Shown: positions 45,458 to 56,700 of the stretch, one piece after another | Layout: every line of letters begins with the position of its first letter | How positions within the stretch are numbered: position 1 is the first letter of the stretch | DNA from: Symmetrospora coprosmae | Lineage: Eukaryota; Basidiomycota; Cystobasidiomycetes; Symmetrosporaceae | Assembly (NCBI GenBank): GCA_008802785.1 | Contig: VUYT01000040.1 | Span: 91,624 to 155,623, forward strand | Length of the DNA: 64,000 nt | Direction of reading: 5' to 3' | Position numbers and translations under genes: made by a program | The notes under the pieces: model-generated | What the model was told of the DNA's origin: nothing | The model's database searches: none | What the model saw: only the letters and a program-made list of their open reading frames with translations

Positions 45458-46806
45458 TCAACGCAATTCTTTGCAGTTGATGGGGCCCTTGGTGCCCTTA
45501 ACCTGCTCGAGAAGCAGATCATACCTAAAGACACTAGCAGTCAGCTGGCAGCACTGACGGTGCGGCAGTCAAGAACCCACCCGAAGGTGCACCACGGCTC
45601 TTTCAGCTGCTGGAGGTACCATGCCCGCGTCTCCTCGTCAAAATGGTCCCACGCCGCAAAGACGGGCGACTTCCGACTGCGATAAGGGTCCTGCAGGGTA
45701 GTGCGGAGCGAATCTCGGTGACTGTTGCTTCAGATCGCCTAGCTAGTCCAGACTGAGCGCACCTTGGAAGGATCTTGTTCGAGCGAGCAAGTCACTTGCT
45801 CCATACTCGGCAGATCGTCCGGGGGCAGGAGGAAGGCAAGCACGCCCATGAGTGTCGACAGCGTGTGCATGCGCAAGTCCTCGTAGCGGACCGAATGAAT
45901 TTGAAGCTTCGCGTCCGTCCCCCAGTACTGGGCGTGCAGAACCCAGTCGCGCGCGTACTGCTGCAGCTCTGGCCGGTGCCTACGACTGAAGCGCTCCATG
46001 CCTTGCACCCGCTCCGTGTGAGTGTTAGTGTGGCTCATCTGGTACATCGACCACGCCATGTCGAGCGGGTTGCGCACCACCCGAAGTGCGCGGTCGAAAT
46101 GTTTCCAGTGCTCAGTCTCGTTGATGTCGCGTCCGTGCGGCCAGTCTGGCAGAAGATAGGCGTCAGTAGGCGTTGTAGCCAGCGCAGTGCAGGGAGTAGC
46201 CTACGAGTCTTGACCAAGAAGGGCGAGTCCAGTCCATCGCATTCGCCAGCGAAAGCAGGACGGAGGCGCCAGTCGCAGTAGATCGACGAGACCTGGTATC
46301 CCGACGCGCGCTCGACCAAGCTGCGGGTGTAGCTCGAGCCAGACCTTGGGAAAGAAGCAAGCGCCGTGGTGGGAATGACGTCTGCCTGGTACGGCTTAGC
46401 GCGGATGGGGCCTTTCGGGCAGGAAGGGCGGAAGTTCTGCGAAGGTGGCGCAGCATGTCGGATCTTGGCTGCAGGAACTGCCTGTAAGTTTCGTCGCCGT
46501 GAGGATGTCCTTACGTTGTATACGGCAGCCTCCCAGCTGCGACCCTCCATCCGTGCCCGGCGAAAGGGCGAGCCGAAGCAGGCGATGCAGGCAAGGTAGA
46601 AGAGCGCGATGGCCGCGAACGTTGTGCAGGCTTGAGCAGCTTGCGGTGAGACTGATAGTACGAAAGCTCATTCAGGCCGTATCATGCGTTCTGTGCAGAC
46701 AAATAAGCTGACCTTTCGTAGCGAGGTGGGCGCGACCTCCCTTGCCCAGGAGTCGCTCGTGCGAAGGACGTCTTGGGTACCTGAAGCCGAGCATCTTGTA
46801 GAACAT
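45458..46806 (-). CDS. membrane-anchored sulfotransferase-family protein
   Basis: Five exons (46806-46713, 46651-46205, 46145-45763, 45690-45581, 45524-45458) give 366 residues. A short cytosolic N-terminus is followed by a single hydrophobic helix (TTFAAIALFYLACIACFG), giving type II topology. The lumenal part shows the 5'-phosphosulfate loop SFPRSGSSYTR, LVKTHWPHG, and the 3'-phosphate region RVVRNPLDMAWSMYQ, all typical of PAPS-dependent sulfotransferases. Related fungal proteins are poorly studied; substrates could be glycans or wall components. The KTHWPH junction is created by splicing, which supports the model. The C-terminus ends soon after WYLQQLKEPWC, a usual position for the family. 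Confidence 0.82.
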
Positions 46807-47485
46807 GGTTTCGAGATGGTCGCAAATGGAGAGAAGGTAAAGCGCTCATGATACCACTGCTACAGCCCTATCTGCGAGCCATCAGCCCTTTCAAGCATTC
46901 GATCATGTCGATGCGGCAGCCTGCCGAAGGGTTGCGAACGCATAGTCAAACAGGCTTATAATTGAGCAGCGCCAAACTTGACGCATAGACAAGCCAAAGA
47001 GAAGAGACGGTGCAGGCTTCCTCGTCAGTCAGTGCCGGTTCCCGAAGTTGGCAAGAACACAAGGGCGCAGAGAAGGAGGCAGCACTGGAGTTGCACGCTG
47101 TAGGGCTACACGCTAAGCCTGTCCTATCGATAACAAGGGGTCAAGAGGAGGACAGGGCCGCTGATGTTTATGGGCTTTTCTGGTTTTCAAGGAGGATGGA
47201 GGATGGAGGGGCTGCATGCGAGGTAGAGGAAGCCACAGTGCCTAGGTCAGCCTGAATGAGCCGCGGGACAAGCCTGAGCCGCGGGTACGTACGTTCTTTG
47301 GGCCGTCCAGACGCCATACAGACCATTTGCTGGGCGGGCGGTTGTTGGACGTCACGGGCGGAAACCTGGCGGCCAGGCAGGACAAGATTGTATGAGTCCG
47401 GATTCTCCCGCTCTATGGCATCAGGGGACTCGGGATTCGAGGAGCAGCTACTGACCTGAAGAAGCGTTGCGGAGGAGGAAGTCGT
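46807..47485. other. intergenic, nothing assigned
   Basis: Nothing supported in this 679-bp gap beyond the presumed promoter of the sulfotransferase gene and the 3' end of the metallothionein gene. Confidence 0.45.
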
Positions 47486-47633
47486 CTACTTGCACGAGGT
47501 GCAGCAGTTGCAGCCGGAGCCGGTGCAGGTGGTGCCTACAGCAAGAGAGAGAGCCGGGGTCAACAATATAATATAAGGAAGCCACGCTGAGGCTGGGAAA
47601 GAGCGGCGAACAGTTGCAGCAAGCGTCAGTCAT
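47486..47633 (-). CDS. 23-residue metallothionein
   Basis: Two tiny exons (47633-47612 and 47535-47486) join across a 76-nt intron (GTTCGC donor, CTGTAG acceptor) into MTDACCNCTTCTGSGC followed by NCCTSCK. Eight of 23 residues are cysteine, in CC, CxC and CxxC arrangements with no aromatic or histidine residues, the hallmark of small fungal copper metallothioneins such as the ~25-residue proteins of Neurospora and Agaricus. Such peptides bind Cu(I), sometimes Zn or Cd, as a cytosolic thiolate cluster and are usually induced by metal. The unspliced frame reads on into sequence without cysteine spacing, so the intron decides the call. The donor is not the commonest type, which is the main doubt. 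Confidence 0.72.
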
Positions 47634-48154
47634 GTTGATGCTGGTTGACTTGGCTTGGTTGGAGAATGGGGGGTATTCGAGGGGCTTCCGAAGAAGAGGT
47701 TTGAGGCAAGGGGAGGAAAAGGTAAGGGCTTGGAGCAAAGGTTGTGATTAAGATGAGAAAGGAAGAGAAGAGAGAGGGAGAGACGCGAGAGGGTGAGCCT
47801 TTTATACCCTGGCAGACTGGTCTCGCTAAGGTGGAGACAGCTCGCTTATCGTCTGTAAGGCCGTACGGAAGCCAAGCGCCACAAGCACATGCACACCGTT
47901 GCCGTCCGGTCAGACCACACGGTCGCGGTCAGTCGCGTCAGTGATCAAGGTTCCTTTGTCTCTGGCCCTTCAAGCTCAAGGGACTTTAGTGCGAGAAGGT
48001 GCAGGAAGACGAGAGCCACGGCGCGGTCAGTCCATCGAACCGGTCAGAACCGTCCCCTCGGTGCGCGGAGATGGCCTGCGCTCGCATTAGAGCGTTGTTA
48101 CAGCGTACAAGAATGGCTCAACACGGCGAGAGCAGACAGGGATGGTGTAGTGAG
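47634..48154. other. intergenic, metallothionein promoter side
   Basis: The 521-bp gap upstream of the metallothionein gene would hold its promoter, but I recognise no confident metal-response element. It also contains the 3' end of the NDUFA9-like gene. No other feature. Confidence 0.4.
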
Positions 48155-50076
48155 CTACTCTGTGACGTGGTAGCTTCTCGGCCTGAGCTTGTGGCCTCCA
48201 CTCTCGATGGGCTGGTCGTAGTAGGCGCTGCGGATGGCGGCGGGCAGGACAAGGACAAAGGGGAAACCAAAGTGTCACGTCAGCAAAAGCGAGTCCAGTC
48301 TGGACCTGATAACGGGAGTAGTCTGAATAGCCTTGCCGCCCAAGCCGCAGCTTCAGGCAGCAAAGCGACAGGGACAGGCCAGACAAGACTGACCTCGATC
48401 GGTACCGCCTAAGGTAGACAATGGCCAGGTCGTCGAGAACGTCTGGCGTGATGTTGAGGTCGGCAAACCCGAGCGTCCCCACCTCATTCTCGAGGTCGTC
48501 CATGAAGCGGCGCACAATCTCATCCGGCGAGATGGTCGGCCACCACACATTCTCCCATACGCGCGATGCGAGCGACGCGGCCCATTTGGGGGTCGTCAGT
48601 CCGCCGAGCTTCTTGAGGGTGCGCAGCTCGGCAATCTGCAGCAGGTCGTTGTAGCTGTACGTCTTTGGGCCCGGAAGCGAGAAGGTTTGGCCGATCGTCG
48701 ACTCGGCGTCCATCATCGTGTGGAGGGCTTCAGCGACGTCGAGGACCTGGACAGGTGCACAACAGGGGCTCAGTCAGCACATGCTTCGGTCTTTACGTCT
48801 TTACATCGTCGGTAGCGCGACCCACGTGCACTGGCTTGACGAGCGTGTCACCGTGGTTCAGGCGGAAAAGCCACGGGTGGGTTGCCACACTGTTGAGGAG
48901 CCTGTCCTCGTGCCCGTACATCCACGAAGGGCGGGCCACCGTCGCGCCTGGGAATGCCTCCTTGACGGCCTCCTCTCCCGATGCCTTGTGCCGGTAGACC
49001 TTTGAAGGCGAGTCGTGCCTTGCGTTGAGATGGGAGACGTGCACAAAGCGGGAGACGCCGCAGAGATGCGCGATTCGGGCGATTCGGCGAGCTCCCTCGA
49101 CGTGCACTTCTGGGAACTTGAAGTTTCTGGAGAGATGAGGCGGGTGGGTCAGTCGTGCCATTTGAGCATCGACAGGCTCCGCATGGGCCGCTTGGAGCGC
49201 CGACCGAGGCAGACCCTCACTTTGTTTCGTAGTCCCGTCCAACAAGGTTGTAGACAATGTCAGAGTGACGGACACACTCCTCGATTTGGGTGTCGTTGCG
49301 CATATCCCATTCCTGCTCGCGGAGTACACGCCAAGTCGTGGCAGAGAGTCAGCGCAGCGTAGAGAGCTTCAAGCCAGCAAAAGAGGCATCGTGCTGAAGT
49401 GAAGGGGAACATGAGGCACGCACCAATGGTACGATCTGTCCAATGTCTCCCGTCACTTTGAGGTGCCTCATCTCGTCCTGGTCGCGGTACGGAACGACGA
49501 CCTGTGTCCCCTGCTTTGCGAGCTTGTGTACGAGGTACCTGCCGAGGAAGCCTGTGCAGCCAAAGACGGTTGCGACGTGGCCGGTCTGAGCATGGCGTCC
49601 GGCTGCGAGAACGGGAAGGGATAGCAGAAGAGGATGAACGCGTTCAGCTCGTCTCGATGACAATGGCGGCAGGCAAGCAGCGCGAGCTCTTTCAACGGAC
49701 TTGGCCCGCTTCGAATGATCCTGCATACCAAAGGCAGAGGAAAGAAAAGCCAAAAGAGTGAGTGTGTGAGCCTTCGCAGCCCGTCCGCGTGTACTGTCTA
49801 GGCCCCTCATGCGCTTGTCGGTACTCACGGTCGTCCAGTAGCCCGCTTGATGACCAGGTCGTGCGAGCATCGCTGCGGGCCGCGATTGCACGGGACACAA
49901 GCAGCACGGGCTCAGCTGCTGGGACGGCGCAGCATGTGGAAAAACACCAGGGAGAAGCTAGAGCGAACCTTCTGCTGCTGCAGAGCAAGGGGACCCGCTC
50001 GCACGCCGGCAGCAGCAAGGGGAGACCTCCCGAGCAGCAGGGCCGACGACGGTGAGGCTTGTCGGTGCAACAGCAT
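48155..50076 (-). CDS. NDUFA9-like 40-kDa subunit of mitochondrial complex I
   Basis: Eight exons (50076-49948, 49872-49829, 49720-49701, 49602-49424, 49312-49221, 49126-48805, 48746-48394, 48227-48155) give 403 residues. A presequence rich in Arg, Ala, Leu and Ser is followed by HDLVIKRATGRP and the Rossmann motif GHVATVFGCTGFLGRYLV. Next come VVPYRDQDEMRHLK, EWDMRND, YNLVGRDYETKNF, VEGARRIARIA and ARPSWMYGHEDRLLN. This is the atypical short-chain-dehydrogenase subunit that carries a structural NADPH in complex I (NUO-40 in Neurospora). A 20-nt micro-exon is needed to link the presequence to the fold. The start could also be 63 bp upstream (50139), which adds an acidic stretch and Ala run; I prefer the inner ATG. 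Confidence 0.88.
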
Positions 50077-50108
<32 letters not shown>

Positions 50109-50505
50109 CGGAGAAAGCATCACGCTCAGCAGTCTGCATCGTGTAGTCCTGTCCCTGTCTGTCCCTCACCCAGCTTTGTCGATGCCATCTCTCGTGTTTC
50201 CCAGTCGAGCCGATTGGGTGCAGGTACAGGGGTAAGGGCTACTCGAGCAAGGGCGAGGGGCGAGGGCATCGACAAGCACGGGACCTGGGGGTTAACAATG
50301 AGGCCTTAATGAAGATTACAAAGGATAACCCCTTCCCACTGTAACTCAGTCAACCCTGTCCCTTTACCAAATGACACGACGACGCTGTTGATGCTTCGGG
50401 CGGCAGTTGGGCATGCCAGGAAGAGCAGGTGCGTGCATGCGTGCGTGCGTGCGTGCATGCCGTGGCAGATGAGGGCTGTGTGTACGACAGCTGGCTAACG
50501 ACCCA
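50077..50505. promoter_or_regulatory. divergent intergenic region with simple repeats
   Basis: This gap separates two divergent genes for putative mitochondrial proteins. A GCA trinucleotide tract (about 50078-50105) lies beside the NDUFA9-like start, and a GCGT/GCAT tetranucleotide tract (50429-50460) lies just before the PPR-like gene. Promoters of both genes must be here; no specific operator recognised. Confidence 0.45.
50429..50460 (+). repeat. GCGT/GCAT tetranucleotide tract
   Basis: An alternating purine-pyrimidine tract of about 32 bp made of GCGT and GCAT units, upstream of the PPR-like gene. Such tracts can adopt Z-DNA and are slippage-prone. Confidence 0.85.
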
Positions 50506-53500
50506 ATGCACGCCGTGGCAGAACGCAAATCCTCAGAGAGCTGCGTCGCCGAGTGTCATCGTGCAGCAGCACCAGCACCAGCACCAGCACCAGCACCAGC
50601 ACCAGCAGCGCAACCCAGGCTGGTGTCGAAGAGGCACAGACGCAACAACAGCAGCACCAGGGGCATGAATATCGCAGCTCAAACCTTCGCGTCACTCATG
50701 CCGACGCGCACGCCGAGCTCGGGAGGCTGTCGCAACCCAACAGCGTCCCTCCGAGCTTTTTCGATACAGGTACGGAGGATTGACGAGGTCCGTACGCCAG
50801 TAACACCGGGGACACGAGTGCTGATGCATAAGCTGCACATCTACGCAACAGCACGGCTGCCAGTCCGGCATACTCTGCTGACAGCCGCGAGGACGGGCAC
50901 CTCGGAGCAGGCAAGCCAAGCCGACCATGCGCAACCGTCGACTTCCACCTCAATGCGCTTCATTCCCCCAAACCAAGAGGGGGTCCTCCTATCTGGTCAC
51001 GACAGCAGAACCACTGTCCGATGCCTGATCCGGCTCGAACGCGCTTTAGAGCGACATGCAGGACGTGCGGGCGCAGACGATGGATGTCTGGAGCGCCTCG
51101 CGAGCCGGGCAAGCATGCTGCGGGCCGCCGTGCAGCAAGCGGGCCTTCCAGCTCGGGACGGAGTGCAAATTCGCTTCAAGCACGTCCTTTCGCGCTTAGT
51201 CGACCTCTTGCAGGCGGCGGTACGGGCCGGCAGTCAGCAGATTCCGCCAGAGGCAGTGTCAACGCTTGCCCGAATGCTGGTCGAGCTGCAACCTGCGCAG
51301 TATAAGCAGAGACTGCACAGTCCCCCTCGCATCCTGGACCCGACGACTGCACAGCTCGACAGCTTGCCAGGCCTCGCTCTAGCCCACGCCATTATCGCCC
51401 GCCAGTCTTCGGTTGGTGCACAGACAATGCAGGTAGAGGCGCTAGAACTTGCATGGGCAGCTTTCCTGCGATACTCATCTTCGCAGCGCGCACCAGCTGC
51501 GGCCAATTGGGTCTTGCGAGACCTGCTGGCCGTTCTCGGTGCAGAGAGGCTCCTCGGCCTCGTTGATAGCGACCAGCTACTGGCCTTGGTGGAGGACGGA
51601 GACGGAGAGGCCGTCGTCCTGGAACTCGCATCAGTCACGACCAGGAATGATGTAGAGCTTAAGCAGCTGGGCGGGATCATCGAGGCGGGAATGCCAGCGA
51701 AAGGCCTTCCATCCCGCCTGGGCGCAGTTGGAGTTTCGCAAGGCCACAAGATCCAGCATCTGCATCGCTCACTCTTCCAACAGGCTCTGCTTAGGAGACA
51801 CGAAACAGCGAGCGACCAGAGATCCCGAACCACCCGGCTATACGGTCCGGCAAAACACCAGATCGAGCTCTTCGGCGCGCTTCGATACTTGCTGTCGGCG
51901 ATCTTGCTGCGGGATGACGGCGACGCGCACCTTCGCTGGACAGAACGTCGCAGCAAGAGGTCGTCTACAGCGCCACAGCCTTCCTTTCGGGCGCATCGCT
52001 TCGACGCCTTCCAGGACATTCTCCATCGGCTGCGGTACGACTATCGTCTGCCGCCAGACAGACAGGTGGTCGCCGCTGTGCTCCGCGCGCACCGCAAATG
52101 CAATGAAGGGCAGTCACAGACTCTGGACCCATATCTGCAGTGGCTATGGCAGGAGTGGACGCTGCTGCGGGAGAACGATCCGGCCATCGTGGAGGACGAG
52201 ATCATTCTAGCCGGCTTTCTGGAGGCTGTCGGAGCGGGCGAAAGCAAAGCAAACGCGACATGGGAAACGCAGGCACTAGAGATGGCGGGGGTCATGACCG
52301 ACTTGCAGCCGTCACCGCTCTGGCGGGGCGATACCGCGGCGGACCAGCCCGTCCTCGACAATACCCTTGGAGTGCACTGCCAGCTTTTGCGAGCCCTGGC
52401 GGGTGCGGCTGTACGTACCGGCAACCTGGCGACGGCCCTCGACTGCTTGCATGACCCGCGCCTGCCGCCTTTGCATGCCATTGACATCCTGCGGCAACTG
52501 GTCCTACACCTCGATAGCATCTCACCGGGACCACAAGATATTGCGCCGAGGTTGACGTCGATCATTGCTCGTCATGTCCGCCTCCTGGATTACACCCTCC
52601 CGCATGGGGTATCGGACTACCGCGCTTCCCAGCTGGCCCCTGCCATACTGGCACTTATCCACTCGCATTTTTTCGACGAAGCCATCGTGCTCGTCCAGCA
52701 TCTTCAGACCTCCCTTCAGCTTCCACACGACCAGCTCATGGAGATTGTGCATACTCTGCTATACCATCGTCGTTCAACACACCTCGTTAGTCTATTTCAC
52801 GCAATACCTGCACAGCAACGATCATCCACAACAGGACTCAAGATCGCCCTCCTCCTTCTACGGACAGGCTCGGAGCTCCTCTCGGACACAGTCTGGGAAG
52901 ATGTCACGCGTGGTCACATCGCTCTTACCGTCACCGTCATGAACGCTCGCCTTTCCCACCATGTACGAGATCAAGCACGTCGGTATCGGCGGGCGCTGTC
53001 GGAGTACAACGAGGCAAATGCCAGACTTGTCACGGAACAAAGTCCAGCCGAGCGGCGACCAGTTTCAAATCAGGCTGCAGCGTCGGCCATATCTGAGGGG
53101 GAAGGAGTCACGACACAGACCCTCACCCTGCTTCTAGATCTCCACGTCAAGGCCGGCCGAGAAGACCGCGCCTTTCGCATCTACGACATCCTCCTCGCCA
53201 GGCCAGATCGGCCCAGCGATCTTCTCAACCACGTTCTCCCGCTCGCTTTGCGCCGCAAGCGACCCCGAAACCGGCCTTCAGGCCTCGAGTCGCGCATGAA
53301 CCGCATCAATGCGTTCTTGGCCAAAGCCGTGCACCAGGATGGCCTGAAAGCGGACGCGGTCACGGCCAACATCATTTTCAAGTCCAACCTGCAGTGGGGA
53401 GAGATGGACGTCACTGCTGTCTGGGCTGCGCTGGAGAATGGGCTTGCCAGCGCCGAGCATGGGCGGTGGCCAAGGGAGATTCTGCCACTCTTCAAGATGG

Positions 53501-53604
53501 TCATCCGCACCTTTCGTGAAAGGGGATGCCTTGGGGACGCCGAGAGAGCAGAGGCTATGCTTGAGAACGAGCTCGAGAAGCGGCGAGCTACCGGGAATGG
53601 CTAA
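50506..53604 (+). CDS. mitochondrial helical-repeat (PPR-like) protein
   Basis: One uninterrupted frame of 1032 residues. The first ~50 residues include an Ala-Pro run encoded by the CACCAG repeat. The internal ATG at 50665 gives a presequence-like start (MNIAAQTFASLMPTRT, Arg- and Ser-rich), so the mature gene may begin there. The body is alpha-helical with PPR-like pairs, clearest near the C-terminus: TLTLLLDLHVKAGREDRAFRIY and DAVTANIIFKSNLQW. Fungal PPR proteins of this size bind mitochondrial transcripts and support their stability, processing or translation. Assignment to PPR is from helix pattern and organelle signal, not from a specific ortholog. It is convergent with the helicase gene. 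Confidence 0.68.
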   Translation: MHAVAERKSSESCVAECHRAAAPAPAPAPAPAPAAQPRLVSKRHRRNNSSTRGMNIAAQTFASLMPTRTPSSGGCRNPTASLRAFSIQVRRIDEVRTPVTPGTRVLMHKLHIYATARLPVRHTLLTAARTGTSEQASQADHAQPSTSTSMRFIPPNQEGVLLSGHDSRTTVRCLIRLERALERHAGRAGADDGCLERLASRASMLRAAVQQAGLPARDGVQIRFKHVLSRLVDLLQAAVRAGSQQIPPEAVSTLARMLVELQPAQYKQRLHSPPRILDPTTAQLDSLPGLALAHAIIARQSSVGAQTMQVEALELAWAAFLRYSSSQRAPAAANWVLRDLLAVLGAERLLGLVDSDQLLALVEDGDGEAVVLELASVTTRNDVELKQLGGIIEAGMPAKGLPSRLGAVGVSQGHKIQHLHRSLFQQALLRRHETASDQRSRTTRLYGPAKHQIELFGALRYLLSAILLRDDGDAHLRWTERRSKRSSTAPQPSFRAHRFDAFQDILHRLRYDYRLPPDRQVVAAVLRAHRKCNEGQSQTLDPYLQWLWQEWTLLRENDPAIVEDEIILAGFLEAVGAGESKANATWETQALEMAGVMTDLQPSPLWRGDTAADQPVLDNTLGVHCQLLRALAGAAVRTGNLATALDCLHDPRLPPLHAIDILRQLVLHLDSISPGPQDIAPRLTSIIARHVRLLDYTLPHGVSDYRASQLAPAILALIHSHFFDEAIVLVQHLQTSLQLPHDQLMEIVHTLLYHRRSTHLVSLFHAIPAQQRSSTTGLKIALLLLRTGSELLSDTVWEDVTRGHIALTVTVMNARLSHHVRDQARRYRRALSEYNEANARLVTEQSPAERRPVSNQAAASAISEGEGVTTQTLTLLLDLHVKAGREDRAFRIYDILLARPDRPSDLLNHVLPLALRRKRPRNRPSGLESRMNRINAFLAKAVHQDGLKADAVTANIIFKSNLQWGEMDVTAVWAALENGLASAEHGRWPREILPLFKMVIRTFRERGCLGDAERAEAMLENELEKRRATGNG
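50570..50605 (+). repeat. CACCAG hexanucleotide repeat
   Basis: Six exact tandem CACCAG units, in frame, coding an Ala-Pro run at the N-terminus of the PPR-like frame. Hexamer expansion or contraction would not disturb the frame. Confidence 0.9.
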
Positions 53605-53766
53605 CAGGAGCCCATGTAGGCCAGGCACATGCAACATAGCGCAGCTACACTTGGTCACACAATGCAATCGAGACAAGGGCATCCCAACCGGCAGAGAGCA
53701 GTCATGCAAATAACAGAGTATACGGCGATCGTGAGGGTCGTATCGATGGAAACGGCAGAAGGAAGC

Positions 53767-56700
53767 TCACGGTCTGCTACGCTTTGCACTGGACAAGCCA
53801 CCGCCCGCTGAAGCTGACGAGCCCCGCTTCTTGGCTCCGCCAGACGCAGTTGGCGCTGGTCGTCGGGGCGCCATGTCGTAGTCTTCTTCCTCCTTTGCCA
53901 TCGCCATCAGATCGGAGAAAGCGTGCTCCTGTTTCGAGGATGAGAGGAAGAATGGCGCGCGATGTGGCTCCTTTGGCGGAAGCGGCTCGAGGATGATGCC
54001 CTTCTGCTGCTGCGTGAGACGCGTCTCTACTGTTGACACGTGCGATGCATCGTTCAGCGGTGGCATTGACTTCTTGATCATGGTTGGAGCCTTGAAGGGC
54101 CGATTGACGGAGAAGGATGCTTGACCGGATCGTGAGGTGACGAAGGCCGACCTGACTGAAGATGTCGTTGAGGACGTAGGAGCGGACGCTGCAGTCGGCG
54201 GCAGGGCAGCGGAGGCGGGGGAAAATGCGGGCATGCCGGATCCGGTCGCGAAGGTATTAGCAGCGGGCCGAGCAGCGAGTCCCGAGGTGAAGCCAGGAGC
54301 TTGGGTACTGGCCGCGATGGAGGATGCACGCGAGAATCCTCCCAAAGCATTCGTATCCACCTTAGCCCTCGGAGCCATTGAGAATGCGCCGGCGAAGCGA
54401 TTGACTCCAGTGTTGGGTAGGCTGGCTGCGTATCGCTTGGCCTGGTCACCCGCATACGAGTTCTGCCGCCATAGCAGGCCTGGCGAGGTGTGTTCGGAGT
54501 AGTTCAGTTGCGGATGACGACCGCTGAAGCCGCTTGTGAAGCGCGACTCCTCGGTCTCGTAGACAGGCGCAGGCGTAGACGATGTGCTGCAGGAAGTCGA
54601 CAGGACATGTCAGCGGTTTCGCTTGCAATGCTGTATCTGCGAGAGTGCAGCCATCACTAACAAGGCTTGTATAGCTGCTTGTGTCGCAACTTCGTCTATC
54701 GCGGTCTTGCCGAGCACCGCCGCTACGCAAGCCCGCATCTCCGAGGTAAGCGAAGGGATCTCCTGAACTAGAGCCATGCTGGAGTCCTTCGCGAGTGGAC
54801 GCAAGAACTCGGTAAGATCCTTCTCGGTGGTTTGGCCTGTTATAGATGGGAGTGGTCATCAGCACAACCCTATCCTACACAGACACCATCCGTTACGCAC
54901 CTCTGTCCATCCTCTTTGCGACGTGGGTCATGTGCAGCATAGCCTGTCCGCGCGTCATGGCAACGTAATAGAGACGCCTGAGACGTCATGATGTCAGTGC
55001 GAGTCTATCTGCGCAGAACAACCAGCAACTCACCTCTCTTCTGCCACTTCCGCGTTGTCAGACTTTTGGAAAGCAGGGAAGACCCCTGTCTCGCTGGCAG
55101 GCAGAAACACTACCGGCCACTCGAGGCCCTTCGCTGCATGACAAGTTGAAATGGTCACCTTGGCCTGCGACTTGTCGTCTTTAGCCTCCTGGGTCTCGTT
55201 GTCGGTCGACAACATGGACGCTGCCAGGAAAGTACGCAGAGCATTGTCTTCTGCCAGATCCGCGACGTCGATTTCGGCCGAAGCCTTGCTATCCTCAGCA
55301 CTGTCGTTATCCGAGTCGAGGTCGAATGGCGTGCTGGCGCTCCGCCCGTCGCCATTTGAAGACGCTCTCGATATAGATGACTTCTTTTCGATCGCTCCGA
55401 CCTCGCTAATCTCCGTGAGATTAATGGCATTGCTCTGAGCGATCTGTTCGGCGTAGTTCCTGCGTGTTGGCCGAGCGGGTATCAGCTGGCGTGCCCACAG
55501 CGACTCTGCGTCGCCGCTCACTTCAGCTCGTGGATGTTCTCGACGCGGGCAGCGTAGTCCACTCCGTACGTCCGCTCGAGATGGTCTTTGTAGCTGATCT
55601 TGTCCACAACATAATCGATGAGCGCGGAGACAGGCTCGCCCTGTGCCGCCATCGCTCGGACTTTCGTGATGCTAGCCGAAGAAAAGTCATGTCAGACAGG
55701 GCATCGGCTCATTGGCTGCTCCGACCTCACTCACACTGCTACAAAAGGCTTGAGAGCAGCCCTCTGAGCCGGCTTGACGTTCCCAATCGACGACCCTTTC
55801 AGAGCTCGTGTGACGATGTTGAAGCAGGACGTCTTCTTGTCCTTGGCTGCTTGCTGAATATCTTTGACTGATTTGTCGCCGATTCCTCGCTTGGGCACGT
55901 TGACGATTCGAACGAACGCGGCTATTGGTGTGAGCCACCATAATGCGTCAGCGCGCATAGCAAGTCAGATGTCTGAACGTATCCGGAGACGCACGACTGT
56001 AGGAAGGATTTTCCGCCAGCTGGAGATAGCAGAGAATGTCTTTAACCTCCGCCCGCTCGAAGAACTTGTGACCGCCAATCATCCTGCTTGGAATAGATGC
56101 AGCTTGCAGGCCTGCTTCAATGGCTCGACTAAGGGCATTGTACCGCAGTAGGATGGCAAAGTCGTTGTAGTCGAGCATGTTGCCTGAGTATGCGATGGCT
56201 TTCTTGATCTCGTAGGCTATGTATGAGGCTTCGTCTTGTGCCGTCTGCAGCTTGCGAAGCACTACTGGCGGCCCCACCGGGTGTGAAGTGCGTAGCGATT
56301 TCTGGATACGTTCCTTGTCCTGTGATACGACCGCCAGCGCTGCTTCCAGGATGCTTGAAGTCGATCTGTAGTTCTCCTCCAGCCAGACTTGGTGAGTACC
56401 CTTGAAGTCTGAAAGAAGCGGGAGGTTGTGTCAGCAGCCATCTGAGAGTGCAGTCTCATGAGCAACGCACCATCGAGCATGGAACGCAGATTCTCGACCT
56501 CAGCACTGCGCCATGAGTAGATGGACTGATCCGGGTCGCCGACAATAGTCACAGACTTCCGAGCTTGCGCCATGAGCTTGACGGTATTGTACTGGATTGT
56601 GTTGGTGTCTTGGAACTGTGCACGGACAGGTATCAGATATCAAGCACGCTGGCAAAACAAAGTGCAATTCTTCACCTCATCGACAAGTACATGCTGTACT

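Noticed and set aside
46450-46500. Extra short intron in the sulfotransferase second exon
   Set aside because: A GTAAGG donor and nearby CAG acceptors exist, but the GT-AG choices are either 33 nt (too short) or break the frame; the unspliced frame stays open into the PAPS-binding loop.
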